Assembly: GCA_964576115.1 (NCBI GenBank)
Contig: CAZNUA010000012.1
Location: forward strand, 1-61,588
Reading direction: 5' to 3'
Length of the DNA: 61,588 nucleotides
Source of the DNA: CAYSYY01 sp964576115 [NCBI: uncultured Gemmatimonadota bacterium]
GTDB taxonomy: Bacteria; Blakebacterota; Blakebacteria; Blakebacterales
The position numbers were made by a program, and so were the translations under genes. Within the stretch, counting starts at the first letter, position 1; each line of letters opens with the position of its first letter. The notes below the pieces were generated by a model, which saw only the letters and a program-made list of their open reading frames with translations, made no database searches and was not told the origin of the DNA. Below are positions 25,383 to 34,681 of this stretch, piece by piece.

Positions 25383-25886
25383 ATGGTGCGCGATGATGTC
25401 CGCGAAGAGGCCGTCCGGGCCTTCACGCTCGGATTCCGCTGTCAGAAAGCGGGCGAGATCGAGCGGGCGGTCTATGCCTATCGACGCTCGCTCGAACTGC
25501 TCCCCTCGGCCGAAGCCCACACCTTTCTCGGCTGGGCGCTCTCCTTTCAAGGCCGGTTGGAAGAAGCCGTCGCCGAGTGTCGCAAAGCCATCGAACTCGA
25601 TCCCACCCTCGGGAACACCTATAACGATCTGGGGGCCTACCTGATCGAACTCGGCCGGCCCCGCGAGGCGGTGGTGTGGCTCGAAAAGGGACTGGCGGCG
25701 GTGCGCTACGATTCCCACTGCTATCCCTGGTTCAATCTCGGCCGGGCTCACGGCGCTCTGGGGAACCAGCGCCAGGCGCGTATCTGCTACCGCCGCGCGC
25801 TCGAGGCCGATCCGGCCTTCGTCCCCGCCCTGCTGGCCCTCAAGGGTGCGGTCCTGCCGGTTGCCTGCGAGCCCCGCGAGGGCTGA
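25383..25886 (+). CDS. Tetratricopeptide-repeat protein
   Basis: A 167-residue protein made of about three to four TPR units (AGEIERAVYAYRRSLELLP, GRLEEAVAECRKAIELDP, GRPREAVVWLEKGL, GNQRQARICYRRALEADP). No signal peptide is present. It is a protein-interaction module of unknown partner. The start ATG has weak GGTAAGGGTGCC upstream. Confidence 0.8.
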   Translation: MVRDDVREEAVRAFTLGFRCQKAGEIERAVYAYRRSLELLPSAEAHTFLGWALSFQGRLEEAVAECRKAIELDPTLGNTYNDLGAYLIELGRPREAVVWLEKGLAAVRYDSHCYPWFNLGRAHGALGNQRQARICYRRALEADPAFVPALLALKGAVLPVACEPREG

Positions 25887-25920
25887 AAGGCCCGTCGCAC
25901 AGCACCTCTCCGACTGCCAC

Positions 25921-25949
25921 TTGACAGATCGGCCGGAAACGATTCTCAT
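25921..25949 (+). promoter_or_regulatory. Putative promoter of the DhaL-DegV gene
   Basis: TTGACA (25921-25926) and TCTCAT (25944-25949) are 17 bases apart. The -10 ends 7 bases before the ATG at 25957 and no ribosome-binding site fits between, so the transcript would be leaderless. Confidence 0.5.
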
Positions 25950-25956
25950 AGCTTCC

Positions 25957-27780
25957 ATGGGAATCCGCTACCTCGACGGGACACGGCTGCAGCGTATCTT
26001 CATCGCCGCTGCCAACTGGGTCAACGCCCGCCGCGAACACCTCAACGCCATCAATGTCTTCCCCATTCCCGATGGTGATACGGGGACGAACATGGCTGCC
26101 ACCCTGACTTACGGGGTCGACGGTATCGCCCACCTCGAACATCCCAGTCTCGATGAGGTGCGCCGGATTCTGGGCCGGACAGTTCTGATCGGCGCCCAGG
26201 GCAATTCCGGTTTCATCCTGGCCCAGTTCATGCGCGGCTTCCTCGACGGCATTGCCGCCGGCACCCGGCGCATCCATCGCGAGGAACTGGGAGCGGCCTG
26301 TCAGAACGGCTTTCGCCGGGCGTACGAGGCGGTCCTCGAACCGGTCGAGGGCACCATCCTGACCGTCATGCGGGAGTGGGCCCGGACAGTGGAGGCTCTC
26401 TCGGCCGAACTCCGGGACCTCGGCGAGATCCTCACCGGAGCTCTCGAACGGGCCCGCGCCGCCCTGGCCGAGACCCGCGAGCAGATGCCCCTGCTGCGCG
26501 AACACGAAGTGGTCGATGCCGGAGCGCAGGGATTTGTTCACATGTTGGAGGGGATCAACGAGTTCATCCGCAAGGGAGCGGTCCACCCCGGCCGTCCTCC
26601 GGCTCTGGAGCGAACCCCGGCTTCGATCGTGGATGCCGCCGCACAGGCCGGGGAGATCGGCAATCGCTACTGCACCCAGGCTCTGCTCGAAGAACCGACC
26701 TGTGGAGTGGCCGAGCTCCGGGCCCTGCTCCAGGACCTGGGTGACTCGCTGATCGTGAGTGGGGGGTCAGACCTGCTCAAGGTGCACCTGCACACCGACG
26801 ATCCCGAAGAACTCTTCACCCTGCTTGACGGCTACGGCACGCTGCTCCAGACCCATGCCGAGGACATGCAGTCGCAGACCGAAGCGGTGGCCGGCCAGCG
26901 GCGGTCGATGCGCCGGCGGGCGGCCAGGGGCGAAGTGGCGATCGTGATGGATTCGACCTGCGATCTGGATCCCGATGTGGCTGCGACCGCGGGGATCGGC
27001 ATCGTACCCTGTTACGTCACCTTCGGTGAGGACCGCTACCGCGACCGGGTCGAACTCGACACCACCCGTTTTTACGAGATGTGTGCGACCCGGGCCGAAC
27101 ATCCCCTCTCATCCTCTCCGAGCCTGGCCGACTTCCAGACCGTCTACGACGAGGCTCTCACAACCCACGACCACGTCCTCTCGCTCTGCCTGACGAGTAA
27201 AATGAGCGGGGTCTACCAGGTGGGGGCCCAGGCCGCCCGGGAGCTCGATCCGGAACGGATCACGGTGGTGGATACCGAAGTCTTCAGCCTCGGTCTGGGC
27301 TACATGGGGCTCCAGCTGGCCCGGCGTGCCAACGAGGGAGCGGCCGTGCCCGAACTGCTGCATCACCTGCAGGAAATGCGGGAGCACTCCCGCCTGTACT
27401 GCATGACCGATACTCTGGAATATGTCATCAGAGGCGGGCGGGTCGGAAAGCTGCGTGGTTTCGTGGGTAAGACCCTGGGGCTGCTGCCGGTCCTCAGCCT
27501 GCAGAGCGGCCGTCTCGAACCGGTGGGAGCGGCCCGGGGCGCCGAGAGGGGTATGGCGGATATCCTGCGTCGCCTCGATGATGAGATCCCCGAGGGAATG
27601 CCGGTCTGCGGGGTTGTCGGGCATGGGGGAAATCCCGGGATGGCCGGGAAGATCGGCGCCGAATTCGAGCGACGGTACAACCCGGTCGAAATGGTCTACC
27701 TGGAAATCGGTCCGGCGGTCGGGGTGCATGCCGGTCCGGGGGTGTGGGGCATCTTCTACATCGCCGCCGATACCCTGTAA
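25957..27780 (+). CDS. DhaL (DAK2)-DegV fusion protein, fatty-acid kinase-like
   Basis: A 607-residue cytosolic fusion. The N-terminal ~210 residues are a DhaL-like kinase domain (INVFPIPDGDTGTNMAATL, GAQGNSGFILAQFMRG, HEVVDAGAQGFVHMLEG). A middle region links to a C-terminal DegV domain from about residue 325 (VMDSTCDLDPDVAA, HPLSSSPSLADF, LCLTSKMSGVYQ), which binds a fatty acid. In Firmicutes the kinase FakA and the carrier FakB are separate proteins; here the kinase-type and fatty-acid-binding modules are one chain. It probably phosphorylates exogenous or recycled fatty acids. Confidence 0.85.
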   Translation: MGIRYLDGTRLQRIFIAAANWVNARREHLNAINVFPIPDGDTGTNMAATLTYGVDGIAHLEHPSLDEVRRILGRTVLIGAQGNSGFILAQFMRGFLDGIAAGTRRIHREELGAACQNGFRRAYEAVLEPVEGTILTVMREWARTVEALSAELRDLGEILTGALERARAALAETREQMPLLREHEVVDAGAQGFVHMLEGINEFIRKGAVHPGRPPALERTPASIVDAAAQAGEIGNRYCTQALLEEPTCGVAELRALLQDLGDSLIVSGGSDLLKVHLHTDDPEELFTLLDGYGTLLQTHAEDMQSQTEAVAGQRRSMRRRAARGEVAIVMDSTCDLDPDVAATAGIGIVPCYVTFGEDRYRDRVELDTTRFYEMCATRAEHPLSSSPSLADFQTVYDEALTTHDHVLSLCLTSKMSGVYQVGAQAARELDPERITVVDTEVFSLGLGYMGLQLARRANEGAAVPELLHHLQEMREHSRLYCMTDTLEYVIRGGRVGKLRGFVGKTLGLLPVLSLQSGRLEPVGAARGAERGMADILRRLDDEIPEGMPVCGVVGHGGNPGMAGKIGAEFERRYNPVEMVYLEIGPAVGVHAGPGVWGIFYIAADTL

Positions 27781-27792
27781 TCGATTCTCCGT

Positions 27793-28440
27793 TTACTCTC
27801 TGAGACCCATGTCCAGGATGAAGGGATTGGTCCGGCGTTCCTCGCCGACGGTTGTGTCGGGACCGTGACCGCAGTAGAGCACCGTCTCGTCGGGCAGGGT
27901 GAGGATTTCGTCACGGATGCTCTGCATCAGCCGGTCGAAGTCGCCGCCGGGCAGATCGGTGCGCCCCACGCTTCCGGAGAAGATCGTGTCCCCGACGAAA
28001 GCGATCCCGTCGCCGATGAGGGTGAGGCCTCCGGGGGAGTGCCCCGGTGTGTCGACGACCCGGAAGGAGTGGCTGCCGGCCGCCACGCTGTCGCCGGCAC
28101 TGAGGATGCGGTCGGGCGCGGGTGGGGGCGGTACCCGGATCCCCAACCAGCGCTGGGCGACCTCGGGAGCGTGGGTCAGGACCACCGCTTCGGGGGCCGA
28201 GGCGAGCAGGGGCACACCCAGTTCGGCGACGATCTCGCCGGCTGCCAGAACGTGATCGAAGTGGGCGTGGGTCAGGACGACCGCTTCGAGTTGCCACCCG
28301 ACCGCGCCGATGCGGTCGAGCAGAATGTCGGCGTCGGCCCCGGGATCGACGATGAAGGCCTGACGGTCGACCTCGTCACCCACCAGATAGCAGTTGGTCG
28401 CCAGAAGTCCGACTTCGATCTTGTCTACTGTCAGTGCCAC
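27793..28440 (-). CDS. MBL-fold (glyoxalase II-like) hydrolase
   Basis: A 215-residue metallo-beta-lactamase-fold protein. The metal motif THAHFDH is at ~57-63, with later ligands in DTPGHSPGG, FVGDTIF and the final YCGHGP. The size and TNCYLV start resemble hydroxyacylglutathione-hydrolase-like enzymes or YcbL-type proteins. The substrate is unknown. It is convergent with the DhaL-DegV gene and divergent from bcp. Confidence 0.9.
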   Translation of the reverse strand: MALTVDKIEVGLLATNCYLVGDEVDRQAFIVDPGADADILLDRIGAVGWQLEAVVLTHAHFDHVLAAGEIVAELGVPLLASAPEAVVLTHAPEVAQRWLGIRVPPPPAPDRILSAGDSVAAGSHSFRVVDTPGHSPGGLTLIGDGIAFVGDTIFSGSVGRTDLPGGDFDRLMQSIRDEILTLPDETVLYCGHGPDTTVGEERRTNPFILDMGLRE

Positions 28441-28520
28441 TCGTTCACCTTCTTCATCCCGTTCCAGAGCGTGGTTCCCGGAGCCTGAACCGCATCTGGA
28501 ATCCCGAAGGGAGCTCTGCC

Positions 28521-28988
28521 ATGAGTCTGGAAGCCGGCGTTACAGCCCCCGATTTCACCCTGCCCGACGACAGCGGTAACGAGATCTCTCTCTCCGACTT
28601 CCGCGGCCGCCCCGTGATTCTCTACTTCTACCCCAAAGATAACACTCCGGGGTGTACCACCGAAGCCTGCGATTTCCGCGACAATATGGCCCGGGCCACC
28701 GCGCGCGGAGCGGTCGTGCTGGGTATCTCTCCCGACTCGGTCGCAAGCCACGGCAAATTCAAAGCCAAACACGAACTGCCCTTTCCCCTGCTGGCCGATA
28801 CCGAGCGTGAGGTCGCCCGGCTCTACGGGGCCTGGGGCGAAAAGAAGATGTACGGCAAGATCCGTCTGGGGCTGATCCGTTCCACATTTCTGATCGACGC
28901 CGACGGTACGATCGCCCGGGTCTGGCCGAAGGTGAAGGTCAAAGGGCACGTCGACGACGTACTGGCCGCCCTCGAAGAACTGCACTAG
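28521..28988 (+). CDS. bcp: Thioredoxin-dependent peroxiredoxin, Bcp/PrxQ type
   Basis: A 155-residue peroxiredoxin that reduces hydrogen and organic peroxides. The active-site segment FYPKDNTPGCTTEACDF contains the peroxidatic Cys45 and the PrxQ-type resolving Cys50 five residues later. The C-terminus (VKGHVDDVLAALEEL) is typical. ATG 28521 is chosen over upstream in-frame codons because GAAGGGAGC lies just before it. Thioredoxin reductase is encoded at 35704. Confidence 0.93.
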   Translation: MSLEAGVTAPDFTLPDDSGNEISLSDFRGRPVILYFYPKDNTPGCTTEACDFRDNMARATARGAVVLGISPDSVASHGKFKAKHELPFPLLADTEREVARLYGAWGEKKMYGKIRLGLIRSTFLIDADGTIARVWPKVKVKGHVDDVLAALEELH

Positions 28989-29059
28989 TGCCCTCTCGGA
29001 GTAATCCACCGGCTGCGGTCCGCGCTGGCATCCGGCCGGAGTTTGTACAGGGGCACGGG

Positions 29060-29920
29060 TCAATCCGCATCTTGAGAAAATCTCGCGGCGATCCGGGTAT
29101 CGAGTTTATCCAGCCATTCGTCGGGCACGTGCAGGTCCCCGGTTCCGATCCCCAGGCTGAGATCGGGCTTGCGGGTGCCGTGGAAGTCGCTTCCCCCGGT
29201 CCGCACCAGATCGAATTCGGCGGCCAGCTCGTCATAGAAGCGGCTCTGCTCGGGGGTGTGTGAGGGGTAGAGGACTTCGATTCCTTCCAGGCCCTCCGCT
29301 GCGAGTTCGGTCACGAACCGCCGCAGAGCCTCTCCTGCCCGGCCTGTCTGACAGGGGTGGGCCAGAACGGGGATGCCCCCTCCGGACCGGATGAGCTCGA
29401 AAGCCCGGGCCGGTTCGTATTTGAGTTTGGGCTCGTAGGCGGGGGCGTCGACACCCACGTAACGATCGAAGGCGTCATCGAGATCTTCGGCGGCTCCTGC
29501 CGCGCAGAGGGTCTCGGCGATGTGGGGACGGCCGATCACATCGCTCCCGGCCCGGGCCGCAACCTGCTCCAGCGTGATGGAAATTCCCATCGCCTGCAGG
29601 TTGGCGATGATCTTCGGATTGCGCTCGGCCCGGGCGGTTTTGAGCCGTTCGATCCCGGCCGCGAACGCAGGCCGGGCCGGATCGATGCCGTAACCGAGAA
29701 GGTGCAGGGTGCCGCCGGTGAACCGGGCCGAGATCTCGATACCCGGCACGACCCGCAGTCCCAGGCGCCGGCCGGCGGCCAGGGCTTCGGGCACGCCGTC
29801 GCAGGTATCGTGATCGGTGATGCCAACGGCTGAGAGGCCGGCCTCGCAGGCGGCTGCGACCAGTTCGCCCGGAGTCAGGGTGCCGTCGCTGGCGGTGGTG
29901 TGGGTGTGCAGGTCGATCAT
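29060..29920 (-). CDS. PHP-domain phosphoesterase
   Basis: A 286-residue PHP-fold hydrolase, the TrpH/YciV-like group (5'-3' exoribonuclease or 3',5'-nucleotide bisphosphate phosphatase). Metal-binding motifs are DLHTHTTASDGTLTPGE at the start, GITDHDTCDG, PGIEISAR, a mid-protein HIA histidine and SDFHGTRKP near the end. The gene begins 25 bases after the methyltransferase stop, so they are likely cotranscribed. Histidinol phosphatases of PHP type are also known, so a role in histidine synthesis cannot be excluded, though this sequence resembles the nuclease/phosphatase branch more. Confidence 0.85.
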   Translation of the reverse strand: MIDLHTHTTASDGTLTPGELVAAACEAGLSAVGITDHDTCDGVPEALAAGRRLGLRVVPGIEISARFTGGTLHLLGYGIDPARPAFAAGIERLKTARAERNPKIIANLQAMGISITLEQVAARAGSDVIGRPHIAETLCAAGAAEDLDDAFDRYVGVDAPAYEPKLKYEPARAFELIRSGGGIPVLAHPCQTGRAGEALRRFVTELAAEGLEGIEVLYPSHTPEQSRFYDELAAEFDLVRTGGSDFHGTRKPDLSLGIGTGDLHVPDEWLDKLDTRIAARFSQDAD

Positions 29921-29945
29921 GGATCGAACCGCGTTCCAGCCCGGT

Positions 29946-30683
29946 CTACTCCTCCTCGGGCGGGCGGCGGCCCGAGACCAGCAGGGCGCCCGCTTCGCGG
30001 AAATTCTTGAGCTGTTCGAGGCTCCGGAACCACTTCCCGTCCACTTCGGCGGGCGGTTCGGATTCGTCGCGGATCCGCTGGTCGCCCACATCGATGAAGC
30101 CGCAGGCGCGGAAGAGAGTGTTGTACTGATCGGCTCCCTTGCAATGCATCGGCACCTCGATCAGATCGCTCCAGTGGTGGACCCACTCGTTCTCGAGGTA
30201 GAAATGCATGGCGACGAAAAAGGTGCCGCCGGGCTTGAGAACCCGGAACATCTCATGGCCGACCTTGACCTGGTTGGGATAGTAGTAAAAGGATTCGATA
30301 GTGACGATGTGATCGACACTCGCATCCTCGAGAGGCAGTTCCTCGGCGCCGGCGGTCTCGAACCGCAGGTTGGCGGGATTGTCGCTGTGAGCTGCGGCCC
30401 TCTCGATCATCTTTGGAGCCAGATCGATCCCGATGATCTGGCCGCCGGAGATGACATCAGTGGCCAGGTGGCGGCTGAACCAGCCGTCGCCGCAGGAGAG
30501 ATCGAGAACAATGTCTTTGTCCTGAACCGGCAGTTCGGCGGCTATCGCCAGGCCCAGGTGCTGGTGGTTCTCCTGCATCAAAGCCACCTCATCCTCGGTG
30601 GCGAGGGCATCGAATGTCTCGCGCAGACGCTCCCACGTCTCAGGGGTGCGGTTCTGCTCGTCTGGGCTCGCGTGCTCGGTCAT
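29946..30683 (-). CDS. Class I SAM-dependent methyltransferase
   Basis: A 245-residue methyltransferase. Motif I is IVLDLSCGDGWFSRHLA, followed by IGIDLAPKMIERA, DHIVTIESFYYY and FRVLKPGGTFFVA. ATG 30683 has GGAGGACCC directly upstream. The substrate is not apparent. It is divergent from lipA and followed by the PHP gene. Confidence 0.88.
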   Translation of the reverse strand: MTEHASPDEQNRTPETWERLRETFDALATEDEVALMQENHQHLGLAIAAELPVQDKDIVLDLSCGDGWFSRHLATDVISGGQIIGIDLAPKMIERAAAHSDNPANLRFETAGAEELPLEDASVDHIVTIESFYYYPNQVKVGHEMFRVLKPGGTFFVAMHFYLENEWVHHWSDLIEVPMHCKGADQYNTLFRACGFIDVGDQRIRDESEPPAEVDGKWFRSLEQLKNFREAGALLVSGRRPPEEE

Positions 30684-30720
30684 GGGTCCTCCGAAGAAAT
30701 CGTAACCGGTTCTCTCTATC

Positions 30721-30749
30721 TTGCCCCGATAGAAAGCCCAACTTATAGT
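30721..30749 (+). promoter_or_regulatory. Putative lipA promoter
   Basis: TTGCCC (30721-30726) and TATAGT (30744-30749) are separated by 17 bases. The ATG is 12 bases beyond the -10 with no ribosome-binding site, implying a leader of only about 5-6 nt. Confidence 0.55.
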
Positions 30750-30761
30750 GCCTGCGCGACC

Positions 30762-31691
30762 ATGCCAATACCTGATGAGAAGAGAGCGGGACCGGGGCGC
30801 AAACCTTCCTGGCTGCTGACCCGCGCCCCCGGCGGTCCGGCCTATGCCGCTCTGAAGAAAAAACTCCACTCTCTCGAGCTGCATACAGTTTGCGAGGAGG
30901 CCAACTGCCCCAACCAGGGGGAGTGCTGGGGCACCGGAACCGCCACGGTCATGATCCTGGGCGATATCTGTACCCGGGCCTGCCGTTTCTGCGACGTCAG
31001 GAGCGGCGATCCGGCAGGTATGGTGGACGACGCCGAACCGGAGAAGGTCGCCGCCATGCTGGCCGATCTCGATCTACGCTACGTGGTCGTTACCAGCGTG
31101 GACCGCGACGACCTGCCCGACGGCGGGGCCGGCCATTTCGCCCGCACCATCACGGCCATCCGAACCCGCCATCCCGACCTGATGCTCGAAGTTCTCATCC
31201 CCGACTTCCGCGGCTCACACCCGGCTCTGACAAACGTCATCGCCGCCGGTCCCGAGGTGGTCGCACACAATGTCGAAGTGGTCCCGCGTCTGACCCGCAC
31301 GGCGCGTGACCGGCGGGCGTCGTGGGAACTCTCGCTCCGGGTTCTGGCCGACATCAAGGTTCTGGCGCCGGATGTGCGCCGGGCTCCGGTGTGGACCAAA
31401 TCGAGTCTCATGGTCGGACTGGGCGAGAGCGAGCCCGAGATGGCTGCGGCCATGGACGAGCTGCGTTCGGTCGGAGTGGATTTTCTGACCGTCGGTCAAT
31501 ACCTGCAGCCCAGCCGCAGACACCTGGCCGTGCAGGAGTATGTCACCCCCGAGCAGTTCGAGCGCTACCGGACCATGGGGGAAGAGAAGGGTTTCGCCTA
31601 TGTGGCGAGCGGGCCGCTGGTGCGCTCGTCCTACCGGGCCGGAGAATACTTCATCGCGGCCGTCATCGAATCCGGTCGGGCAGTTACCTGA
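30762..31691 (+). CDS. lipA: Lipoyl synthase
   Basis: A 309-residue radical-SAM enzyme that inserts two sulfurs into octanoyl groups on lipoyl proteins. The auxiliary 4Fe-4S motif is CEEANCPNQGEC (Cys44, 49, 55) and the radical-SAM motif is CTRACRFC (Cys70, 74, 77). The C-terminal RSSYRAGE segment, whose Ser ligates the auxiliary cluster, is present. The open frame extends far upstream, but the start at 30762 gives the normal family N-terminus. It is followed by lipoamide dehydrogenase, a functional pairing in lipoate metabolism. Confidence 0.96.
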   Translation: MPIPDEKRAGPGRKPSWLLTRAPGGPAYAALKKKLHSLELHTVCEEANCPNQGECWGTGTATVMILGDICTRACRFCDVRSGDPAGMVDDAEPEKVAAMLADLDLRYVVVTSVDRDDLPDGGAGHFARTITAIRTRHPDLMLEVLIPDFRGSHPALTNVIAAGPEVVAHNVEVVPRLTRTARDRRASWELSLRVLADIKVLAPDVRRAPVWTKSSLMVGLGESEPEMAAAMDELRSVGVDFLTVGQYLQPSRRHLAVQEYVTPEQFERYRTMGEEKGFAYVASGPLVRSSYRAGEYFIAAVIESGRAVT

Positions 31692-31712
31692 ACAACGAAT
31701 GAGGAGAGTGTC

Positions 31713-33119
31713 ATGCCCCAGGCGTACGAAGCGGTTGTCATCGGTTCGGGGCCCGGCGGATACGTGGCCGCAATCCGTCTGGCCCAGTTAGGGAAGAAAA
31801 CCCTCTGCATCGAAGCCGAGCGACTCGGCGGGGTTTGTCTGAACCGCGGCTGCATTCCCTCCAAGGCCCTGATCGCAGCCGCAGATCTCTACCACGCCGT
31901 CGGAAGCGAGGGGAAAACTTTCGGGATTTCGGTCGAGGGTCGGAGCCTGGATTTCGGCAAGACCCAGAAGTTCCGGGAGCGGGTGGTGAAGAAGATGACC
32001 GGTGGGGTGGGGGCACTCTTCCGGGCCTGGGGAGTCGAAACCCTGCAGGGTATGGCTGCCTTTGCCGATCCGAACACCCTGACCGTGACGACCGCCGACG
32101 GCGAAGAACGGATTGCCTTCGAGTCGGCCGTGATCGCCACCGGCTCGCTCCCCTTCTATATCCCGGGGTTCGAACCCGACGGCGACCGGGTGGTGGGTTC
32201 GCGCCAGGCCCTGGAATTCGCGGAAGTACCGGCCAGCCTGCTGGTGATCGGGGGGGGTTATATCGGGCTCGAGCTGGGGATTGCCTACCGCAAGTTCGGG
32301 ACCGCGGTGACGGTGGTCGAAATGCTGGAGAGTCTGCTGCCCCTCTCGCCCTCCAATCTCGCCGAGCCGGTCGCCCGACGCTGCCGCAAGCTGGGTATCG
32401 AGGTGCATCTGGGCACCGCCGCCCGCACCCTCGAAAAGCGCACCGACGGCCTGACGCTCATCGCCGAAGTCCCAGGGGGCGAAGAGGTGCGTCTGGAGGC
32501 CGAGCGGGTGCTGGTTACGATCGGCCGCCGGCCTCGTACCGACGAACTCAACCTCGCCGCGGCCGGTCTGGAGACCGACGATAAGGGTTTCATCCCGGTC
32601 GACGAGCACCGGCGCACGGCGGCAGAAAACATCCGGGCCATCGGTGACGTGGCCGGCCCGCCCCTGCTGGCCCACAAGGCCAGCAAGGAGGCGATCGTAG
32701 CGGCCGAAGATATCGCGGGTCGCGAGGCGGTGTATGATCCCCGGGCCGTACCGGCGGTGATCTTCACCGATCCCGAAGTCGCCTACGTCGGACTGAGCGA
32801 AGAGGAAGCCCGCGCCGCGGGTCACGAGGTCATGACCGGCCAGTTCCCTTACGCCGCTTCGGGCCGGGCCGCGGCCATCAACCGGCAGGAGGGCTTCGTC
32901 AAGGTGATCGGGGAAGCCGGCAGCGGCAAGCTGCTGGGGGTGCAGATCGTCGGCCACGAGGCCGCCGATCTGATCAACGAGGCCTGTGTGGCCCTCGAAG
33001 CGGGTCTGAGCGTAGAACAGCTCGGGCACGCCATGCACCCGCACCCCACCCTGGGAGAGATCGTCATGGAGGCGGCCGAAACCGCTCTCGGGCAGGCGGT
33101 ACACGGACAACTAGAATAA
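31713..33119 (+). CDS. lpdA: Dihydrolipoyl dehydrogenase
   Basis: A 468-residue FAD disulfide reductase, the E3 subunit of 2-oxoacid dehydrogenases and the glycine cleavage system. The FAD-binding GSGPGGYVAAIRLAQLG is at the N-terminus, the redox disulfide in GGVCLNRGCIPSKAL, the NAD site in VIGGGYIGLELG, and the C-terminal His-Glu pair in HPHPTLGE. GAGGAGAGTGTC precedes the ATG. The gene is 21 bases after lipA, so the two are likely an operon. Confidence 0.97.
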   Translation: MPQAYEAVVIGSGPGGYVAAIRLAQLGKKTLCIEAERLGGVCLNRGCIPSKALIAAADLYHAVGSEGKTFGISVEGRSLDFGKTQKFRERVVKKMTGGVGALFRAWGVETLQGMAAFADPNTLTVTTADGEERIAFESAVIATGSLPFYIPGFEPDGDRVVGSRQALEFAEVPASLLVIGGGYIGLELGIAYRKFGTAVTVVEMLESLLPLSPSNLAEPVARRCRKLGIEVHLGTAARTLEKRTDGLTLIAEVPGGEEVRLEAERVLVTIGRRPRTDELNLAAAGLETDDKGFIPVDEHRRTAAENIRAIGDVAGPPLLAHKASKEAIVAAEDIAGREAVYDPRAVPAVIFTDPEVAYVGLSEEEARAAGHEVMTGQFPYAASGRAAAINRQEGFVKVIGEAGSGKLLGVQIVGHEAADLINEACVALEAGLSVEQLGHAMHPHPTLGEIVMEAAETALGQAVHGQLE

Positions 33120-33303
33120 TTCACGCCTCCGACACATTTGTGCACCGGGAGTTCTGGAATCGGAACCGGGCTTCGACTATATTGGGAGCCGCATCAGCGG
33201 TCGGATCGTACTGACCGTACCGTTGCGTGACGATTTCTTTGAGAAACGGACGAGCTTCGGAACCCGCCAATCCACCAGCTCAAGACACAGGGAGAGAGCG
33301 CCT

Positions 33304-34575
33304 ATGGCGACGCTGAAAGACAAACTCGCAGAACTGATCCCCGGTCGTCGCGAGGAGATCAAGAACCTGGTCAAGGAGCACGGTGACAAAATCATCTCGG
33401 AAGTCACCGTCGCCCAGGCCTACGGAGGTATGCGCGGAGTCAAGGGACTGGTCTGCGACACATCTCTGGTGGACCCCGAAAAGGGTCTGATCATCAGGGG
33501 CATTCCGATCAGTGAACTGACCGACCGCACCCCGGAGGAGATCTTCTACCTCCTCTGCGTCGGTGATCTGCCCGGCGAAGCCGAAGTCGAGAACGTGAAG
33601 AAGGAATTCGCGGACCGCAGCGAGGTCCCCGGTTACGTTTTCGACGTGCTGCGAGCCATGCCCGATGACGCGCACCCCATGGACATGCTCGTCACCGGTA
33701 TCCTCGCCATGCAGAACACCTCGGTCTTCGCCAAGCGGTACAACGAGGGCATGAAGAAGCAGGATTACTGGGAAGCGGCCCTCGAGGACTCGCTCCAGCT
33801 GCTGGCCAAGCTCCCCTCGGTGGCGGCCGCGGTCTACCGGATCCGCTACGACAAGGGCGACCTGATTCCGTATGATCCGGCCGTCGACTGGTCGACCAAC
33901 TACGCCCGGATGCTCGGTTCGGACGATCCCGAATTCGCCGACCTGATCCGGCTCTACCTGGTGCTGCACTCCGACCACGAGGGCGGGAACGTGAGCGCCT
34001 TCACCTCCCATGTCGTCGGTTCGGCCCTGAGTGACCCCTACTACGCGGTCGCAGCGGGTCTGAGCGGTCTGGCCGGTCCCCTGCACGGTCTGGCCAACCA
34101 GGAGTGCCTGAAGTTCCTGCACGAGATCCTCGAGCGCTTCGACGGCAAGGCTCCGACGGCTGACGAGATCAAGGACTACACCTGGGAGATCCTGAACTCC
34201 GGACGGGTTGTGCCGGGTTACGGCCACGCGGTCCTGCGTGCCACCGACCCGCGCTACACGGCGCAGTGGGAGTTCGGAAAGGCCCACTTCCCCGACGACG
34301 AGCTCTTCAAGACGATGTCGATCGGCTTCGAGGTCATCCCGCATGTGCTCATGGAGCACGGCAAGGCCAAGAACCCGTGGCCGAACGTCGACGCTGCGTC
34401 GGGAACCATGCTCTACCACTACGGCATCACCGAGATGGAGTACTACACCGTGCTCTTCAGCGTGAGCCGGGCCATGGGCATGCTTTCGCAGCTCGTCACC
34501 AGCCGGGCGATGATGGAGGCCATCACGCGGCCCAAGTCGGTTACGACCGGCTGGATGAAGTCGCAGGTCGACTGA
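33304..34575 (+). CDS. gltA: Citrate synthase, eukaryote-type
   Basis: A 423-residue enzyme that condenses acetyl-CoA and oxaloacetate in the citric acid cycle. The active-site histidines are in LHSDHEGGNVSAFT and VPGYGHAVLRATDPRY, and the Asp in NVDAASGTML. Overall sequence (AQAYGGMRGVKGL, PLHGLANQECLKFL) resembles the mitochondrial Si type rather than the usual short bacterial GltA. ACAGGGAGAGAGCG precedes the ATG. A terminator follows directly. Confidence 0.93.
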   Translation: MATLKDKLAELIPGRREEIKNLVKEHGDKIISEVTVAQAYGGMRGVKGLVCDTSLVDPEKGLIIRGIPISELTDRTPEEIFYLLCVGDLPGEAEVENVKKEFADRSEVPGYVFDVLRAMPDDAHPMDMLVTGILAMQNTSVFAKRYNEGMKKQDYWEAALEDSLQLLAKLPSVAAAVYRIRYDKGDLIPYDPAVDWSTNYARMLGSDDPEFADLIRLYLVLHSDHEGGNVSAFTSHVVGSALSDPYYAVAAGLSGLAGPLHGLANQECLKFLHEILERFDGKAPTADEIKDYTWEILNSGRVVPGYGHAVLRATDPRYTAQWEFGKAHFPDDELFKTMSIGFEVIPHVLMEHGKAKNPWPNVDAASGTMLYHYGITEMEYYTVLFSVSRAMGMLSQLVTSRAMMEAITRPKSVTTGWMKSQVD

Positions 34576-34636
34576 TCGCACAGTCCGTACCGGCGCAGTA
34601 ACAACCGCTCGTACCGCGGTTGCCGGCATCAACAGC

Positions 34637-34669
34637 GAAGGACCCCGGGCTCCGAGTCCGGGGTCCTTC
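34637..34669 (+). terminator. Citrate synthase terminator
   Basis: A 12-bp hairpin (GAAGGACCCCGG pairing with its complement across a 9-base loop) lies 61 bases after the stop and is followed by TTCTTCTCC-like pyrimidine sequence. Confidence 0.75.
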
Positions 34670-34681
34670 TTCTCCGATAGG

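Noticed and set aside
24471-25958. Long minus-strand reading frame (495 codons)
   Set aside because: It crosses three real genes; the minus-strand acyltransferase at 24575-25279 in another frame has clear family motifs, and this frame is Arg/Pro-rich.
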